A DNA stretch of 64,000 nt from assembly GCF_024357955.1 (NCBI RefSeq), contig NZ_JANEYT010000028.1, positions 1 through 64,000 of the forward strand, in the 5' to 3' direction. The position numbers and the translations under genes are program-made. The stretch comes from Photobacterium pectinilyticum. GTDB taxonomy: Bacteria; Pseudomonadota; Gammaproteobacteria; Enterobacterales; Vibrionaceae. Shown piece after piece: positions 31,429 to 41,310 of this stretch; positions within the stretch are counted from its first letter, which is position 1, and the number at the start of each line of letters is the position of its first letter. The notes under the pieces are model-generated. The model did not search any database. It was not told the origin of the DNA and was given only the letters and a program-made list of their open reading frames with translations.

Positions 31429-31774
31429 CATTCCACAGCTGTGGTTGGACAAGGGCCTAAATAGGCCCTTTTTTCTTTCTTCTAACTTTTTAATTTTGCT
31501 TATAATTATAGCTTTATTTTAATTATAGATATTTTAGAACTTTTTATATCAGCCTTAAGCGTATGTATTGTATGTGTTTGTATTCTGAATTCAGTTTTTT
31601 ATATATAACTGCACCAATTTGCTGATACTCGCCTATTTATTTCGTCAATCTATTTGAAACATACTGGCCTCACCCCGCAAGAGGGAGTCAGTTTTCAGAG
31701 GCATCGGATTGCCCAACTATTCACCGGCGGCATAACGGATTTTGCCCCATAACGGTAATCTATAGAGGCAAATA
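31429..31774. other. AT-rich upstream region of leuO
   Basis: Apart from the terminator at its left end, these roughly 345 bases carry no gene. Positions 31480-31660 are very AT-rich, with repeated AATTATAG-like tracts (TTATAATTATAG, then TTTTAATTATAGATATTTT). In enteric bacteria leuO has a long AT-rich upstream region silenced by H-NS; this composition fits the same mode. No specific promoter is called. Confidence 0.45.
31451..31475 (+). terminator. Rho-independent terminator after the glycosyltransferase gene
   Basis: AAGGGCCT and AGGCCCTT pair around a four-base loop and are followed by a T run. It closes the PAP2-glycosyltransferase pair. Confidence 0.85.
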
Positions 31775-32731
31775 ATGGCACGCAGAAATTCATCTATTCA
31801 CCCTGCTGATGGGTATAAAATGGAATCCAACTTACGTAGTGTTGATCTCAATCTATTGACCGTGTTTGACGCGGTCATGCAGGAGCAAAATATCACCCGC
31901 GCTGCGCACAACCTGGGTATGTCCCAACCGGCAGTGAGTAATGCCGTTGCTCGATTGAAAGTGATGTTTAACGATGAGTTGTTTATCCGTTATGGTCGTG
32001 GGATCCAGCCGACCCAGCGTGCTAAGCAGTTATTCGGTCCACTTCGCCAGGCGCTGCAGCTGGTGAAAAATGAATTGCCGTCTTCTATTTTTTCGCCGGA
32101 GACGTCAACCCGTACCTTTAAGCTGGCTGTTTGCAGCCCGTCAGATATGCGTTTTGCGCCTCGAATCTTAAGCAATGTGGCCGAGCAGGCACCTGACGTG
32201 CGTGTACAGGTTGAAGTCGAGTTGGATGCCAAGCTGACCCAGAAGATGCATTACCAAGATATCGATTTTGTGATTGATTATGTGCGCTTTGACGAACCGG
32301 GCTTCTGCAGTACCGAATTGTTCAGTGATGAGCTTGTCGTGGTTGCAGCCGGTAACCACCCACGTATTGGTGAGAGCATTAGTGAAGCGGTTTTCACTCA
32401 AGAGCTGCATGCGGTTATGAAGTCTACCCCTGGCGTGAAGATGTTTGCCGATCATATCTACAATAACCACGCAAGCTACCAGGAAGCCTACCAAGGGACG
32501 AGCCTGAGCAACATTATGTATGTCGTTAGCCAGTCTGAACTGATTGCTGTGGTACCACGCTGGCTGGCCAACGTGACTGCTGCCAGCCAACAGCTGAAGA
32601 TCTTGCCACTACCGGTTGAGTCAGCCAAGATTTCGGGTTATCTCAGCTGGCACGAGTCTTCACAGAAGGACAAGGGCCATATCTGGATGCGTGATCAGCT
32701 GCTTGCCGTGTGCGGTGACAGTTCTATCTAA
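31775..32731 (+). CDS. leuO: LysR-family global regulator LeuO
   Basis: LysR-type transcription factor, an antagonist of H-NS silencing that affects virulence, stress and branched-chain amino acid genes in gammaproteobacteria. The winged helix at residues 23-80 is nearly diagnostic: VDLNLLTVFDAVMQEQNITR, AAHNLGMSQPAVSNAVARLK and NDELFIRYGRGIQPT closely match E. coli LeuO. The effector domain ends with SWHESSQKDKGHIWM. Length 318 from the first ATG, which has GAGG 6 bases upstream; an internal ATG at residue 16 is also possible. It lies 7 kb from leuA, with efflux and glycosyltransferase genes in between. Confidence 0.96.
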   Translation: MARRNSSIHPADGYKMESNLRSVDLNLLTVFDAVMQEQNITRAAHNLGMSQPAVSNAVARLKVMFNDELFIRYGRGIQPTQRAKQLFGPLRQALQLVKNELPSSIFSPETSTRTFKLAVCSPSDMRFAPRILSNVAEQAPDVRVQVEVELDAKLTQKMHYQDIDFVIDYVRFDEPGFCSTELFSDELVVVAAGNHPRIGESISEAVFTQELHAVMKSTPGVKMFADHIYNNHASYQEAYQGTSLSNIMYVVSQSELIAVVPRWLANVTAASQQLKILPLPVESAKISGYLSWHESSQKDKGHIWMRDQLLAVCGDSSI

Positions 32732-32756
32732 TCGAATTTAATACCGTTGTTCGAGC

Positions 32757-32788
32757 AGAAGTCAGCAGTTGCTGGCTTCTTAATTTTT
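32757..32788 (+). terminator. Rho-independent terminator after leuO
   Basis: AGAAGTCAGCA pairs with TGCTGGCTTCT (one G-T pair) and is followed by TAATTTTT. The rest of the gap to 33029 holds no gene and presumably includes the promoter of the acyl-CoA ligase. Confidence 0.7.
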
Positions 32789-33029
32789 ATGAGCGTGTGA
32801 ATTTGTGCCGTTATACTCTTTAGTAAGCGGAAGTTAGACGTATTTCCTTACACTTTGTAGCAGCACTATTAGGGAAAGGTAGAGCCTTTGTAATATCTGG
32901 CTTTTCAATTCTGGTCGTACCAGGCAAATGGGGATTTTGTGAGGTCACAGAGTTGCCTTTCTCCCTACGTCACGGGTAGACTCCTTGCAAAATAGGCTTA
33001 CAGGTGTAAGCCAGAACGGCAGAGTAGTT

Positions 33030-34844
33030 ATGGCTAAACGTGAATTTCATATCGTCAACCGCATTCGTTCCCAAGTTGAACGTTTAGGTGATCAGGTTGC
33101 ATTACGCCACCAAGTGGCAGGTCAATGGCAGGATATCCGCTGGAGTGAGTTTGGTGAGCAGATCCAACAGCTCGCGCTGGCTATGGTTGGACATGGTCTG
33201 AATGTCCAAGACAAAGTCGGTATTTTCTCCAATAACATGCCACGATGGACAGTGGCTGACTTTGCAACACTGTATAACCGAGCTGTAACTGTCCCGATTT
33301 ACCCAACCAATACCCCGCAGCAAGCTGCATACATTATCAATGATGCAGCAATCCGCATCCTGTTTGTTGGCGAGCAATCTCAACTTGATGCTGCTGTTTC
33401 AGTGGCTGGTGAATGCCCTGATCTTGAGCATATCGTGGTGATGGGTGAGGTAGAGAGCCTGACCGAACACCCGTTAGTCATTCGTTTTGAGGACTTTGTG
33501 GCGGCGGCTGAAACGGCGGCGCAAGGCACCTTGGCCCAACGTTTAGATGATGCGGCAATGGATGATCTGCTGACCTTGATTTACACCTCGGGCACTACGG
33601 GGACGCCGAAAGGGGTGATGCTCGATTACGCCAACATCGGTTCACAACTTGAAGGCCACGATCAGAAACTGGCATTGGAAGAGGGCGATGTATCGCTGTG
33701 TTTCCTTCCTCTTTCGCACGTTTTTGAGCGTGCATGGACCTTCTATGTATTACACCGTGGCGGGGTGAACTGTTACCTGTCTGATACGAACTTGCTTAAA
33801 GACGCCTTGGCCGAAGTGAAGCCAAATGTCATGGCGGCTGTGCCAAGGGTTTACGAGAAGATTTTCTCTACCGTCCACGACAAGGTTTCCCGCGCACCTT
33901 TCCAACGCAAGGTGATCTTTACTTGGGCTGTCAATATGGGCGCCCGCATGGCCCTGGCGCGTCAGGAGTGCCGAGAGCCATCTTGGATGCTGAAAAAAAG
34001 CCATGCGCTGGCGGACAAGCTGGTATTGTCGAAGCTACGCGCTATTCTTGGTGGCAACATCAAGTTTATGCCGTGTGGTGGTGCCAAGCTCGATGAGAGC
34101 ATCGGCCGTTTCTTCCATGCTATCGGTATCAACGTCAAGCTGGGCTACGGTATGACGGAAACTACGGCAACGGTATCGTGCTGGGATGACAGGAGTTTCA
34201 ACCCAGATTCAATCGGTATGTCGATGCCGGGTGCTGAAGTGAAGATTGGCGAAAACAATGAAATTTTGGTACGTGGCCCGATGGTGATGCGCGGTTATTA
34301 CAATATGCCGGAAGAAACTGGCAAGAACTTCACCGAGGACGGTTTTCTGAAAACCGGTGATGCGGGTCACATTGATGAGGAAGGTAATGTGTTTATTACC
34401 GACCGTATCAAGGAGCTGATGAAGACCTCCGGCGGTAAGTACATTGCTCCGCAGGTAATTGAGGGTGCCATTGGTAAAGATCATTTTATCGAGCAGATCG
34501 CGGTGATTGCCGATACGCGTAAGTTTGTATCAGCCTTGATTGTACCTTGCTTTGAAACGCTTGAAGAGCATGCCCGTGAGTTGAACATCAAGTATCAAGA
34601 TCGGATGGATCTGGTTAAACATAGTCAGATCATCGAGTTGATTGAAAAGCGGGTGGTTGAATTGCAAAAAGACTTGGCGCGTTTTGAACAGGTGAAGAAA
34701 TTCACCCTGCTACCGAGCGCCTTTTCGATGGATAAAGGTGAACTGACACCGACCCAGAAACTGCGTCGCAAGGTGATCCATGATCGTTATCACCAGCAAA
34801 TCGAACGTATGTACGAAGAAAGCCACAAGGCGACGAGTAAGTAG
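33030..34844 (+). CDS. Long-chain acyl-CoA synthetase (AMP-forming)
   Basis: Adenylate-forming enzyme of the FAA1/FadD superfamily that would activate fatty acids to acyl-CoA. Core motifs are [16 protein letters not shown] (P-loop), [33 protein letters not shown] and [10 protein letters not shown] with the usual hinge region. From the ATG at 33030 the length is 604; a farther start would add 15 residues. It resembles the V. cholerae gene that also sits between leuO and ilvI, not the main beta-oxidation FadD. It is followed by a terminator and appears monocistronic. Confidence 0.9.
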   Translation: MAKREFHIVNRIRSQVERLGDQVALRHQVAGQWQDIRWSEFGEQIQQLALAMVGHGLNVQDKVGIFSNNMPRWTVADFATLYNRAVTVPIYPTNTPQQAAYIINDAAIRILFVGEQSQLDAAVSVAGECPDLEHIVVMGEVESLTEHPLVIRFEDFVAAAETAAQGTLAQRLDDAAMDDLLTLIYTSGTTGTPKGVMLDYANIGSQLEGHDQKLALEEGDVSLCFLPLSHVFERAWTFYVLHRGGVNCYLSDTNLLKDALAEVKPNVMAAVPRVYEKIFSTVHDKVSRAPFQRKVIFTWAVNMGARMALARQECREPSWMLKKSHALADKLVLSKLRAILGGNIKFMPCGGAKLDESIGRFFHAIGINVKLGYGMTETTATVSCWDDRSFNPDSIGMSMPGAEVKIGENNEILVRGPMVMRGYYNMPEETGKNFTEDGFLKTGDAGHIDEEGNVFITDRIKELMKTSGGKYIAPQVIEGAIGKDHFIEQIAVIADTRKFVSALIVPCFETLEEHARELNIKYQDRMDLVKHSQIIELIEKRVVELQKDLARFEQVKKFTLLPSAFSMDKGELTPTQKLRRKVIHDRYHQQIERMYEESHKATSK

Positions 34845-34868
34845 TACTCAGTGCCAATTGGATTGGGA

Positions 34869-34892
34869 AAAGAGAGCCTCGGCTCTCTTTTT
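34869..34892 (+). terminator. Rho-independent terminator after the acyl-CoA ligase
   Basis: AAAGAGAGCC pairs with GGCTCTCTTT around a two-base loop and continues into T residues. Confidence 0.85.
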
Positions 34893-35426
34893 TTCTATCT
34901 GCCGATTCGGCCTGTTTATCGCCCTCGTATGGCGATGAGGGGGATAGCTCGGCTCTAGACTACCCTCTGGTTTGAGCAGTGTAATATGCCGATAATAAAG
35001 GTAATGATGAAAGTATATTCCTGTTGATGCTATTCGCTCAGTCATTATCCTGATGGATATTTGCTCATTTCAGATAATACTTGTTAACTGCCTTCAGCCA
35101 ATAGACTTGCTTGCTAAAAAAACGTTACAGTTGTAACAGTTTACTGCTTGTGTTATCACACTGAGCAGATGACATAGCATGGAAACAATTTTTTGTTTTC
35201 ATTTCATTAGGCTAAGAATAAGCCCTAACTATGTGATATCAGCCTGTATAGCTAATTGAGGCGGTTATGTTTCATTGGCTGCTGTATTTCCGGCAACAGG
35301 CTAGCGCAACCCATGCTGATGTTTATTGTTTGTCCCTCCAGTCAAGCAGTTGGCATTAGGCCGCTAGCACAGCTCCCGGAATGAATTAGCTATACAGGAT
35401 GGTATACGCGACCTGGAGGCAGAAAT
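34893..35426. other. Long leader/promoter region of ilvIH
   Basis: More than 500 bases without a confirmed gene. It is AT-rich in its centre (35060-35230). It includes a candidate 30-codon frame at 35267-35359 (MFHWLLYFRQQ...), whose ATG follows TTGAGGCGG, a credible ribosome site. That frame is not rich in isoleucine, valine or leucine beyond a few residues, so it is not a convincing attenuator leader. In E. coli a similarly long region upstream of ilvIH binds Lrp at several sites; the length here would allow this. Confidence 0.4.
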
Positions 35427-37145
35427 ATGGAAATGTTGTCCGGCGCCGATATGATTGTTCGCTCAATGATCGATCAAGGCGTGAAACATATCTTCGGATA
35501 CCCTGGCGGTTCAGTGCTCGACATCTACGATGCGCTGCATGAGAAAAGTGATATTGAGCACGTACTGGTACGCCATGAGCAAGCGGCAGTACACATGGCT
35601 GACGGTTATGCCCGTGCCACAGGCGATGTCGGTGTGGTGCTGGTAACTTCCGGTCCCGGGGCGACCAATGCAATTACCGGTATTGCAACTGCATATATGG
35701 ACTCCATTCCAATGGTCGTATTCTCTGGCCAGGTTATGAGTAACCTCATCGGCAACGATGCCTTCCAAGAGTGTGACATGGTGGGTATTTCCCGTCCTGT
35801 CGTCAAACACAGCTTCTTAGTGAAAAAGCCGGAAGATATCCCAGAGATCATCAAGAAAGCCTTTTATATAGCCGCAAGCGGCCGTCCTGGCCCGGTTGTC
35901 ATTGATATCCCCAAAGATATGCTCAATCCCGCCGAGAGCTACCCATATAAGTATCCAGAGTCGATTGCGATGCGCTCGTACAACCCGACGACTCAGGGGC
36001 ACAAAGGACAGATCAAGCGTGGTTTAAAAGCCTTGCTCGCCGCCAAGAAGCCAGTGTTGTACGTTGGTGGTGGTGCGATCATGGCAGACTGTAGCCCGCA
36101 ATTGCTTAAACTGGCTGAAAGCTTGAATATGCCAGTGGTCAATACCCTGATGGGGCTGGGAGCTTTCCCAGGTACTCACAGGAACAACCTGGGTATGCTG
36201 GGGATGCACGGTACCTATGAAGCTAATATGGCGATGCATAACTCGGATTTGATCTTCGGTATCGGTGTGCGTTTTGACGACCGTACTACTAATAATGTCG
36301 AGAAGTACTGCCCGAACGCCACTATCATGCACATCGATGTCGACCCGTCGTCTATCTCTAAAACAATTTCGGTTGATATTCCTATTGTCGGCTCGGCTGA
36401 TACGGTACTTAACTGCATGTTGAAAATGCTTGATGACCAAAACGGTCATAATGACGATGCGGCGATTGATAGCTGGTGGAGTGAGATAGCGTCGTGGCGT
36501 GGTCGTCAATGTCTGAGCTACAGCAAGGATAGCGAACGTATCAAGCCGCAGGAGGTGATTGAGGTACTGCACAAGCTTACAGACGGTGATGCCTATGTGG
36601 CTTCAGATGTCGGCCAGCACCAGATGTTTGCTGCGCTATATTACCCGTTTGATAAACCTCGTCGGTGGTTGAACTCCGGTGGTCTTGGCACCATGGGGTT
36701 TGGTCTTCCCGCTGCAATGGGGGTGAAATTTGCCCTGCCTGATGCCGAGGTCGTATGTGTAACGGGTGATGGCAGTATTCAGATGAACATCCAGGAGCTG
36801 TCTACGGCATTGCAGTATGATATCCCGGTCAAAATCATCAACCTGAATAACCGTTTCTTGGGCATGGTGAAACAGTGGCAGGATATGATCTACCAAGGTC
36901 GTCATTCCCATTCTTACATGGATTCGGTGCCGGACTTTGCCGCGATTGCTGAGGCCTATGGCCATGTCGGGGTGCGTATTTCCGATCCGAATAAACTGGA
37001 AGAGGAGATGGAGAAGGCACTGGCCATGAAAGATAAACTGGTGTTTATTGATATCAGTGTCGATGAAACCGAGCATGTCTACCCAATGTTGATCCGAGGT
37101 GGGTCAATGAGCGAAATGTGGCTGAGTAAAACGGAGAGAACTTAA
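35427..37145 (+). CDS. ilvI: Acetolactate synthase III large (catalytic) subunit
   Basis: Thiamine-diphosphate enzyme that makes acetolactate and acetohydroxybutyrate for valine, leucine and isoleucine. The catalytic glutamate is in [19 protein letters not shown] near residue 50. The ThDP/Mg motif [16 protein letters not shown] and downstream [12 protein letters not shown] are intact. Length 572 matches the biosynthetic IlvI type. An AGGAGG-like site (CTGGAGGCAG) precedes the ATG. One base separates it from ilvH. Confidence 0.97.
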   Translation: MEMLSGADMIVRSMIDQGVKHIFGYPGGSVLDIYDALHEKSDIEHVLVRHEQAAVHMADGYARATGDVGVVLVTSGPGATNAITGIATAYMDSIPMVVFSGQVMSNLIGNDAFQECDMVGISRPVVKHSFLVKKPEDIPEIIKKAFYIAASGRPGPVVIDIPKDMLNPAESYPYKYPESIAMRSYNPTTQGHKGQIKRGLKALLAAKKPVLYVGGGAIMADCSPQLLKLAESLNMPVVNTLMGLGAFPGTHRNNLGMLGMHGTYEANMAMHNSDLIFGIGVRFDDRTTNNVEKYCPNATIMHIDVDPSSISKTISVDIPIVGSADTVLNCMLKMLDDQNGHNDDAAIDSWWSEIASWRGRQCLSYSKDSERIKPQEVIEVLHKLTDGDAYVASDVGQHQMFAALYYPFDKPRRWLNSGGLGTMGFGLPAAMGVKFALPDAEVVCVTGDGSIQMNIQELSTALQYDIPVKIINLNNRFLGMVKQWQDMIYQGRHSHSYMDSVPDFAAIAEAYGHVGVRISDPNKLEEEMEKALAMKDKLVFIDISVDETEHVYPMLIRGGSMSEMWLSKTERT

Positions 37146-37146
37146 T

Positions 37147-37641
37147 ATGCGCAGGATTGTATCAGTACTTCTTGAAAATGAGCCGGGCGCATTGTCACGG
37201 GTTGTAGGGCTGTTTTCCCAGCGCGGCTATAACATTGAGTCTTTGACGGTTGCTCCGACCGATGATTCCACTTTATCTCGATTGAACATTACCACCAATG
37301 TTGAAGATGCGGCATTGGAGCAAATTGAGAAGCAGCTGCATAAGCTGATTGATATCCTCAAGGTCAGTAATGTAACCGAGAGTGAGCATCTTGAGCGTGA
37401 GCTGATGCTGGTCAAGGTTAAAGCAAGCGGTTTTGCCCGTGCGGAAGTTAAGCGAACTGCCGATATCTTCCGTGGCCAAATTGTCGATGTGACCAGCCAG
37501 ATCTATACCGTCCAGCTGGCTGGTACCGGTGAGAAGCTTGATGCTTTTATTTCGGCAGTCGGAGAAGCGACCGAGATTATCGAGGTCGCCCGCAGTGGTG
37601 TGGTGGGTATTGCCAGAGGTGAGAGGGCGCTTAAGGCCTAG
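37147..37641 (+). CDS. ilvH: Acetolactate synthase III small (regulatory) subunit
   Basis: Regulatory subunit that activates IlvI and confers valine inhibition. The N-terminal ACT domain begins RRIVSVLLENEPGALSRVVGLFSQRGYNIESLTV, given here in pieces: ENEPGALSRV, then SQRGYNIESL. The C-terminal domain carries DVTSQIYTVQLAGTGEKLDAF. Length 164 is typical. It is immediately downstream of ilvI and followed by a terminator. Confidence 0.97.
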   Translation: MRRIVSVLLENEPGALSRVVGLFSQRGYNIESLTVAPTDDSTLSRLNITTNVEDAALEQIEKQLHKLIDILKVSNVTESEHLERELMLVKVKASGFARAEVKRTADIFRGQIVDVTSQIYTVQLAGTGEKLDAFISAVGEATEIIEVARSGVVGIARGERALKA

Positions 37642-37670
37642 TCCCTGAACAACAGAATGTCTCAGGTATA

Positions 37671-37704
37671 AAACACCCGGTGCTTTCACCGGGTTTTGTT
37701 TTTG
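37671..37704 (+). terminator. Rho-independent terminator after ilvH
   Basis: AAACACCCGGTG pairs imperfectly with CACCGGGTTTT and is followed by GTTTTTG. It lies 30 bases after the ilvH stop. Confidence 0.8.
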
Positions 37705-37719
37705 TGCCTCCCTGAAAGT

Positions 37720-37753
37720 CTAGCCTTATTAGACTAAAGTCTAATAAGGCTAG
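37720..37753. promoter_or_regulatory. 34-base perfect palindrome upstream of a small membrane peptide gene
   Basis: Left arm CTAGCCTTATTAGACT, two-base centre AA, right arm AGTCTAATAAGGCTAG: sixteen perfect base pairs. No T-tract follows on either strand (GTGCC rightward, GACTTTCAGG leftward), so a terminator is unlikely. It is 36 bases before a 42-codon frame with a strong ribosome site and about 170 bases beyond the gntR stop. Best guesses are an operator for a dimeric regulator or an RNA hairpin. Confidence 0.6.
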
Positions 37754-37788
37754 GTGCCAACTGGGTAGTATGGCACTAGGGGGAAGCG

Positions 37789-37917
37789 ATGAATCATAAA
37801 TTCTTGGCAAGGCTGACAGTACTTGGCCTGTTGTTGCTCGGTTTCAAGGTTAGCGCGCTGTACTTCTTGCTGGCGATATTGGTGCTCAATACTCACCACA
37901 AGGAAATCTTCTGGTAA
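37789..37917 (+). CDS. Candidate 42-residue hydrophobic membrane peptide
   Basis: An open frame of 42 codons beginning MNHKFLARL and preceded by AGGGGGAAGCG, a strong Shine-Dalgarno site at good spacing. The product has a basic N-terminus, a hydrophobic span from about residue 9 to 33 (TVLGLLLLGF, then LYFLLAILVL) and a short polar tail. That is the profile of a single-pass small membrane protein or a type I toxin-like peptide. I do not recognise it. The complementary strand is also open in the same codon phase (37750-37938, GTG start, no ribosome site), so one of the two frames is a shadow; the start evidence favours this strand. Confidence 0.4.
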   Translation: MNHKFLARLTVLGLLLLGFKVSALYFLLAILVLNTHHKEIFW

Positions 37918-37924
37918 GTGGCGG

Positions 37925-38593
37925 CTATACCAAATCACCTTTGATCATTTCTAGGGCGCGCTCTGAGTGCGTCGCCATAATTGCGAGCGCCTGCTCAGTG
38001 TTACGATCCAGTACCGCCTTCATCATGGCTTCATGCTCACCATTGTCGTGATAGCGCTCTTCATACTGGCGGTAGCGACTAACCCAGAGATGGCGGTAGC
38101 GTTCGATCTGCTCATAGACCTGGCGATATAACGCCAACATTGTCGGTGACTGGCTACCTGCCAGCAGCGCATGGTGGAAGTCGCTGTGTCGTTGCTCCCA
38201 TTCGCAAAAGTCTGTGTCGGCTTGTGCCGGGTTCAATCTGCTCAGCTTGTGAAAGCTGGTGAGGATATTGATTTCCCAAGCCTCATCCCCGTGCTCGATG
38301 GCACGTTTTAGTAGGATCTTCGATAGCTCTTGATTGGTATTGAACAGATCTTCTAGCTCAGTTGCCGAGACGTTGGCAACCCAGCAGCCTTTTTGTGGGG
38401 CAAAATGCACGTATTTGCGCCAAGCCAGCTGGACAAGGGCTTCACGTATCGGGGAAGCACCGACGTTGTATCGCTGCTTCAGGTCGGCCACAACCAGTTT
38501 TTGGCCGGGGAGTAGTTCACCTGTCAATATATCCTGGCGGATCATTTCCATGACTTTATCGGCAAGGGTAGGGCTGGACACGTTCTTCCTCAT
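37925..38593 (-). CDS. GntR-family (FCD) transcriptional regulator
   Basis: Ligand-responsive regulator. The N-terminal winged helix (about residues 8-75) contains LLPGQKLVVADLKQRYNVGASPIREAL, given here in pieces: GQKLVVADLKQRYNVG, then ASPIREALVQL. An FCD all-helical effector domain with likely metal-ligand histidines follows (HSDFHHALL, HEAMMKAVLDR, HSERALEM). Length 222. Effector and targets are unknown. It lies leftward upstream of pykF on the same strand but 1.6 kb from the pykF start, so it is not in that operon. No obvious operator is seen upstream. Confidence 0.9.
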   Translation of the reverse strand: MRKNVSSPTLADKVMEMIRQDILTGELLPGQKLVVADLKQRYNVGASPIREALVQLAWRKYVHFAPQKGCWVANVSATELEDLFNTNQELSKILLKRAIEHGDEAWEINILTSFHKLSRLNPAQADTDFCEWEQRHSDFHHALLAGSQSPTMLALYRQVYEQIERYRHLWVSRYRQYEERYHDNGEHEAMMKAVLDRNTEQALAIMATHSERALEMIKGDLV

Positions 38594-38781
38594 TGTGTTA
38601 GTTCAGCGCAAAATGCACAGTGCTATTTGTATAGGGCTATGCCTTGGGAGAATACTATATGGTGAAGTATATCGAGGAAAAAAGTGGAGGGCGATTGCTA
38701 AGTTTCATAATTGTGAGAGGTCACCACAGATCACTCTGGTAATTGGTTATGAAACCCGCAGGGATGCCATATCGACGGCAT

Positions 38782-38814
38782 AAAAAAACGGGAGCCGAGG
38801 CCCCCGTTTTAACA
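38782..38814 (-). terminator. Rho-independent terminator after pykF
   Basis: Read leftward: AACGGGGGCCT, short loop, GGCTCCCGTT and a run of T. It lies 17 bases beyond the pykF stop. Confidence 0.85.
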
Positions 38815-38830
38815 ATCAGCGAAATGACAC

Positions 38831-40243
38831 TTATAGTACGTGTACAGATGCTGTGTTAGTTGTGCCTGAAGCAACTAGAGCACCAGATACCATAACAACG
38901 ATATCACCTTTAACGCCTAGGCCAGTTTTCAGTGCAATCTCTTTACCGTGAGCGTAGAACGCGTCAGTGTTGTCGATAGACTCAACAACAACTGGAGTAA
39001 CACCTTTAGTAAGAACTAGCTGTGCAGCAGTCTTAGTGTTAGTTGTTACAGCGATGATGTTTGCCGTTGGGAAGTACTTACGTACTGAACGTGCAGATTT
39101 GCCAGCTTCAGTGGCAACAACGATCAATGGAGCAGCTAGTTTTTCAGCTGTGTCTACCGCACCTTTACATACTGCTTCAGTAATGCGTAGGCGTGGGCTG
39201 TCTAGGCGAGAACCTAGCTCAGCTTTAAGCGCGCCATCAGTGCGAGAACAGATTTGAGCCATGATAGAAACAGACTCAACAGGGTATTTACCCTTAGCTG
39301 TCTCACCAGATAGCATTACTGCGTCAGTGCCATCCATTACAGCATTCGCAACGTCACCCGCTTCTGCGCGAGTTGGACGTGGGTTGTTGATCATAGAATC
39401 AAGCATCTGAGTCGCAGTGATAACCATCTTACGAGCACGGTTACACTTCTCGATCATCATCTTCTGAGCGAAGATAACTTCTTCAGCTGGGATCTCAACA
39501 CCTAGGTCACCACGAGCAACCATGATACCGTCAGATTGCTCAAGGATTTCGTCGAAGTTGTCAACGCCTTCCTGGTTTTCGATCTTAGAGATGATGTGGA
39601 TGTTTTCGCCGCCGTTTGCCGTAAGGATCTCACGGATTTCCTTAACGTCAGACGCTTTACGGATGAAAGAAGCCGCAACGAAGTCAACGCCTTGCTCACA
39701 ACCGAATACTAGGTCAGCTTTGTCTTTTTCAGATAGTGCAGGAAGGTTTACAGAAACGCCAGGTAGGTTAACACCTTTGTTTTCACCTAGGTCACCGTTG
39801 TTAAGTACTTTACACTTAACTTCAGTTTCGGTGGTTTCTAGTACTTCCATTTCGATCAGGCCGTCGTCAACAAGGATAGTGTTGCCTTTTGCCAGGTCTT
39901 TAGCGAAGCCAGGGTAAGTTACCGCCACGCGGTCTTGGTTACCGATTACAGAAGTGTCAGTTGTGAACGTGAACTCCTGACCAGCAACAAGAGAAAAATC
40001 TTGACCGCCTTCAAGCTTGATAGTACGAATTTCTGGACCTTTAGTGTCTAGAAGAATCGCAAGTTGCTTACCTGTGTTGGCCATTACTTCACGGAAGTTA
40101 GTGATGCGTACAGCATGCTCTTCGAAGTTACCGTGAGAGAAGTTAAGGCGCATTACGTTCATGCCAGCGTCAACTAGCTTAGTAAGCATTTCTACAGATT
40201 CTGTTTTAGGTCCAATCGTACATACGATCTTGGTCTTTTTCAT
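38831..40243 (-). CDS. pykF: Pyruvate kinase I (fructose bisphosphate-activated type)
   Basis: Converts phosphoenolpyruvate and ADP to pyruvate and ATP in glycolysis. Features are the [14 protein letters not shown] start, the LNFSHG motif, the catalytic [12 protein letters not shown] region, and the [15 protein letters not shown] signature (here [23 protein letters not shown], split across the loop). Length 470 equals E. coli PykF. Codon use is restricted in the manner of a highly expressed gene. It lies at the left boundary of the accessory segment. Confidence 0.97.
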   Translation of the reverse strand: MKKTKIVCTIGPKTESVEMLTKLVDAGMNVMRLNFSHGNFEEHAVRITNFREVMANTGKQLAILLDTKGPEIRTIKLEGGQDFSLVAGQEFTFTTDTSVIGNQDRVAVTYPGFAKDLAKGNTILVDDGLIEMEVLETTETEVKCKVLNNGDLGENKGVNLPGVSVNLPALSEKDKADLVFGCEQGVDFVAASFIRKASDVKEIREILTANGGENIHIISKIENQEGVDNFDEILEQSDGIMVARGDLGVEIPAEEVIFAQKMMIEKCNRARKMVITATQMLDSMINNPRPTRAEAGDVANAVMDGTDAVMLSGETAKGKYPVESVSIMAQICSRTDGALKAELGSRLDSPRLRITEAVCKGAVDTAEKLAAPLIVVATEAGKSARSVRKYFPTANIIAVTTNTKTAAQLVLTKGVTPVVVESIDNTDAFYAHGKEIALKTGLGVKGDIVVMVSGALVASGTTNTASVHVL

Positions 40244-40755
40244 TGAGAATGGTCTCCGGACGAACTTTTACCCATGGGAAATTTGAGTCACAGGTTATAC
40301 CTGAAAAAACGTGCGATTGATGTTGAAATACGCCGAAAAAATGTGGCGAACGTCAAACAAATACAACGTCACTCCAGTTGTTGTCTGTGACAATACAAAT
40401 TTTTCAAAATATTGTCTTACAAAAGCAGTTGGATTGCTTGTGTAAGGCATCTCTTGTGAACTAAAGCAGCCGTTAACACCTAGGGTTATTGGCAAACTAT
40501 CATCAGTATAATGTAGCCGGATGACGCTTGTATGTCTGCCTGACATAAATTGGCAGGTCAAACAAGCGGCGTATGTTATCACAGTCAATCTGTTTAATCA
40601 CCTTGTGATAGCGCGCAAATTTTTAACGCCCACTCAAAGAGAAGCCAAGATTATCTACACATTTCACAGATTTTTTTTGTTTTTTATCAATTGACGATTT
40701 ATTTCGGAAGGGAAAATAAATCAAAAGTAGTTGGTCGGTTAAGGTTATAGCAAGG
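40244..40755. other. Region upstream of pykF leading into the accessory segment
   Basis: About 510 AT-rich bases without a gene I can support. The part near 40250-40600 should contain the leftward pykF promoter. The ATG-started frames on either strand have no ribosome site and no resemblance to proteins I know. From about 40615 rightward, composition becomes more AT-rich and merges with the recombinase relic. Confidence 0.4.
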
Positions 40756-41214
40756 TTGGGCGAAATTAAGGCTATGACTAGCCGTACTGTTAACCATCTT
40801 TGTTCACGGTTTAATTTCTTGCTTGAAAAAGATCTCGACCAAATCACCGCATGGGGAATAGAAAAGTGGCGCAGCGAACAGCGCAAGCTTGGTAAAGCAA
40901 CCGCGACGATTAACTACACCGTAAATACCTTAAAAGGGGCGCCATCCCGGGTTTGGGGGGAATCCAGGCTCCCTTTCTATATATGAGGGAGAATCGGACC
41001 AATCGCTGACTGATGTGAAAAAGCCACGGTCTTGGTACTGAAAGACGCTTTTATCGGTAATTTCAAGTTGCGCCATCACTTTGTCAGCAAGCTGGTTATG
41101 GCTGGCGTCTACCTCAACATGGTTCGCGAGTTGTTGGGTTATGCTGATTTTAATATGACTTTGCGCTATACGCATTTGACACCGAAGCATAAGGCGGCAG
41201 TGGTGGGGCAGATT
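40756..41214 (+). pseudogene. Degraded tyrosine recombinase (phage/island integrase)
   Basis: Two separated pieces of one integrase. The left piece (40756-40945) encodes a core-binding domain: FLLEKDLDQITAWGIEKW, then RSEQRKLGKATATINYTVNTLKG. The right piece (41032-41214) encodes the catalytic C-terminus: KLRHHFVSKLVMAGVYLN, then MVRELLGYADFNMTLRYTHL. Between them about 300 residues of the family are missing and the frame is shifted, with a TGA. The usual HDLRH is FKLRH and LLGH is LLGY, so two catalytic histidines are lost; the arginine and tyrosine remain. It cannot be functional. It marks past integration beside the CAU tRNA locus. Confidence 0.85.
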
Positions 41215-41310
41215 ATTCTGCTATACGGCCCTACAATGTCGTTTGACATGATTTTTATAAAATTTTAAAATGAAGATTACATAGTTAATTCCTACTGGTT
41301 GGTTTATGTT

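Noticed and set aside
37750-37938. Leftward 62-codon frame after gntR
   Set aside because: It starts at a GTG inside the gntR stop region with no ribosome site, ends inside the palindrome, and is in the same codon phase as the better-supported rightward peptide frame. It is kept only as an alternative.
40295-40588. Leftward 97-codon frame upstream of pykF
   Set aside because: It overlaps the expected pykF promoter, has no Shine-Dalgarno site, and its composition does not resemble a folded protein I know.
40930-41190. Leftward frame across the integrase relic
   Set aside because: It is antisense to recognisable recombinase segments and is explained as a shadow.
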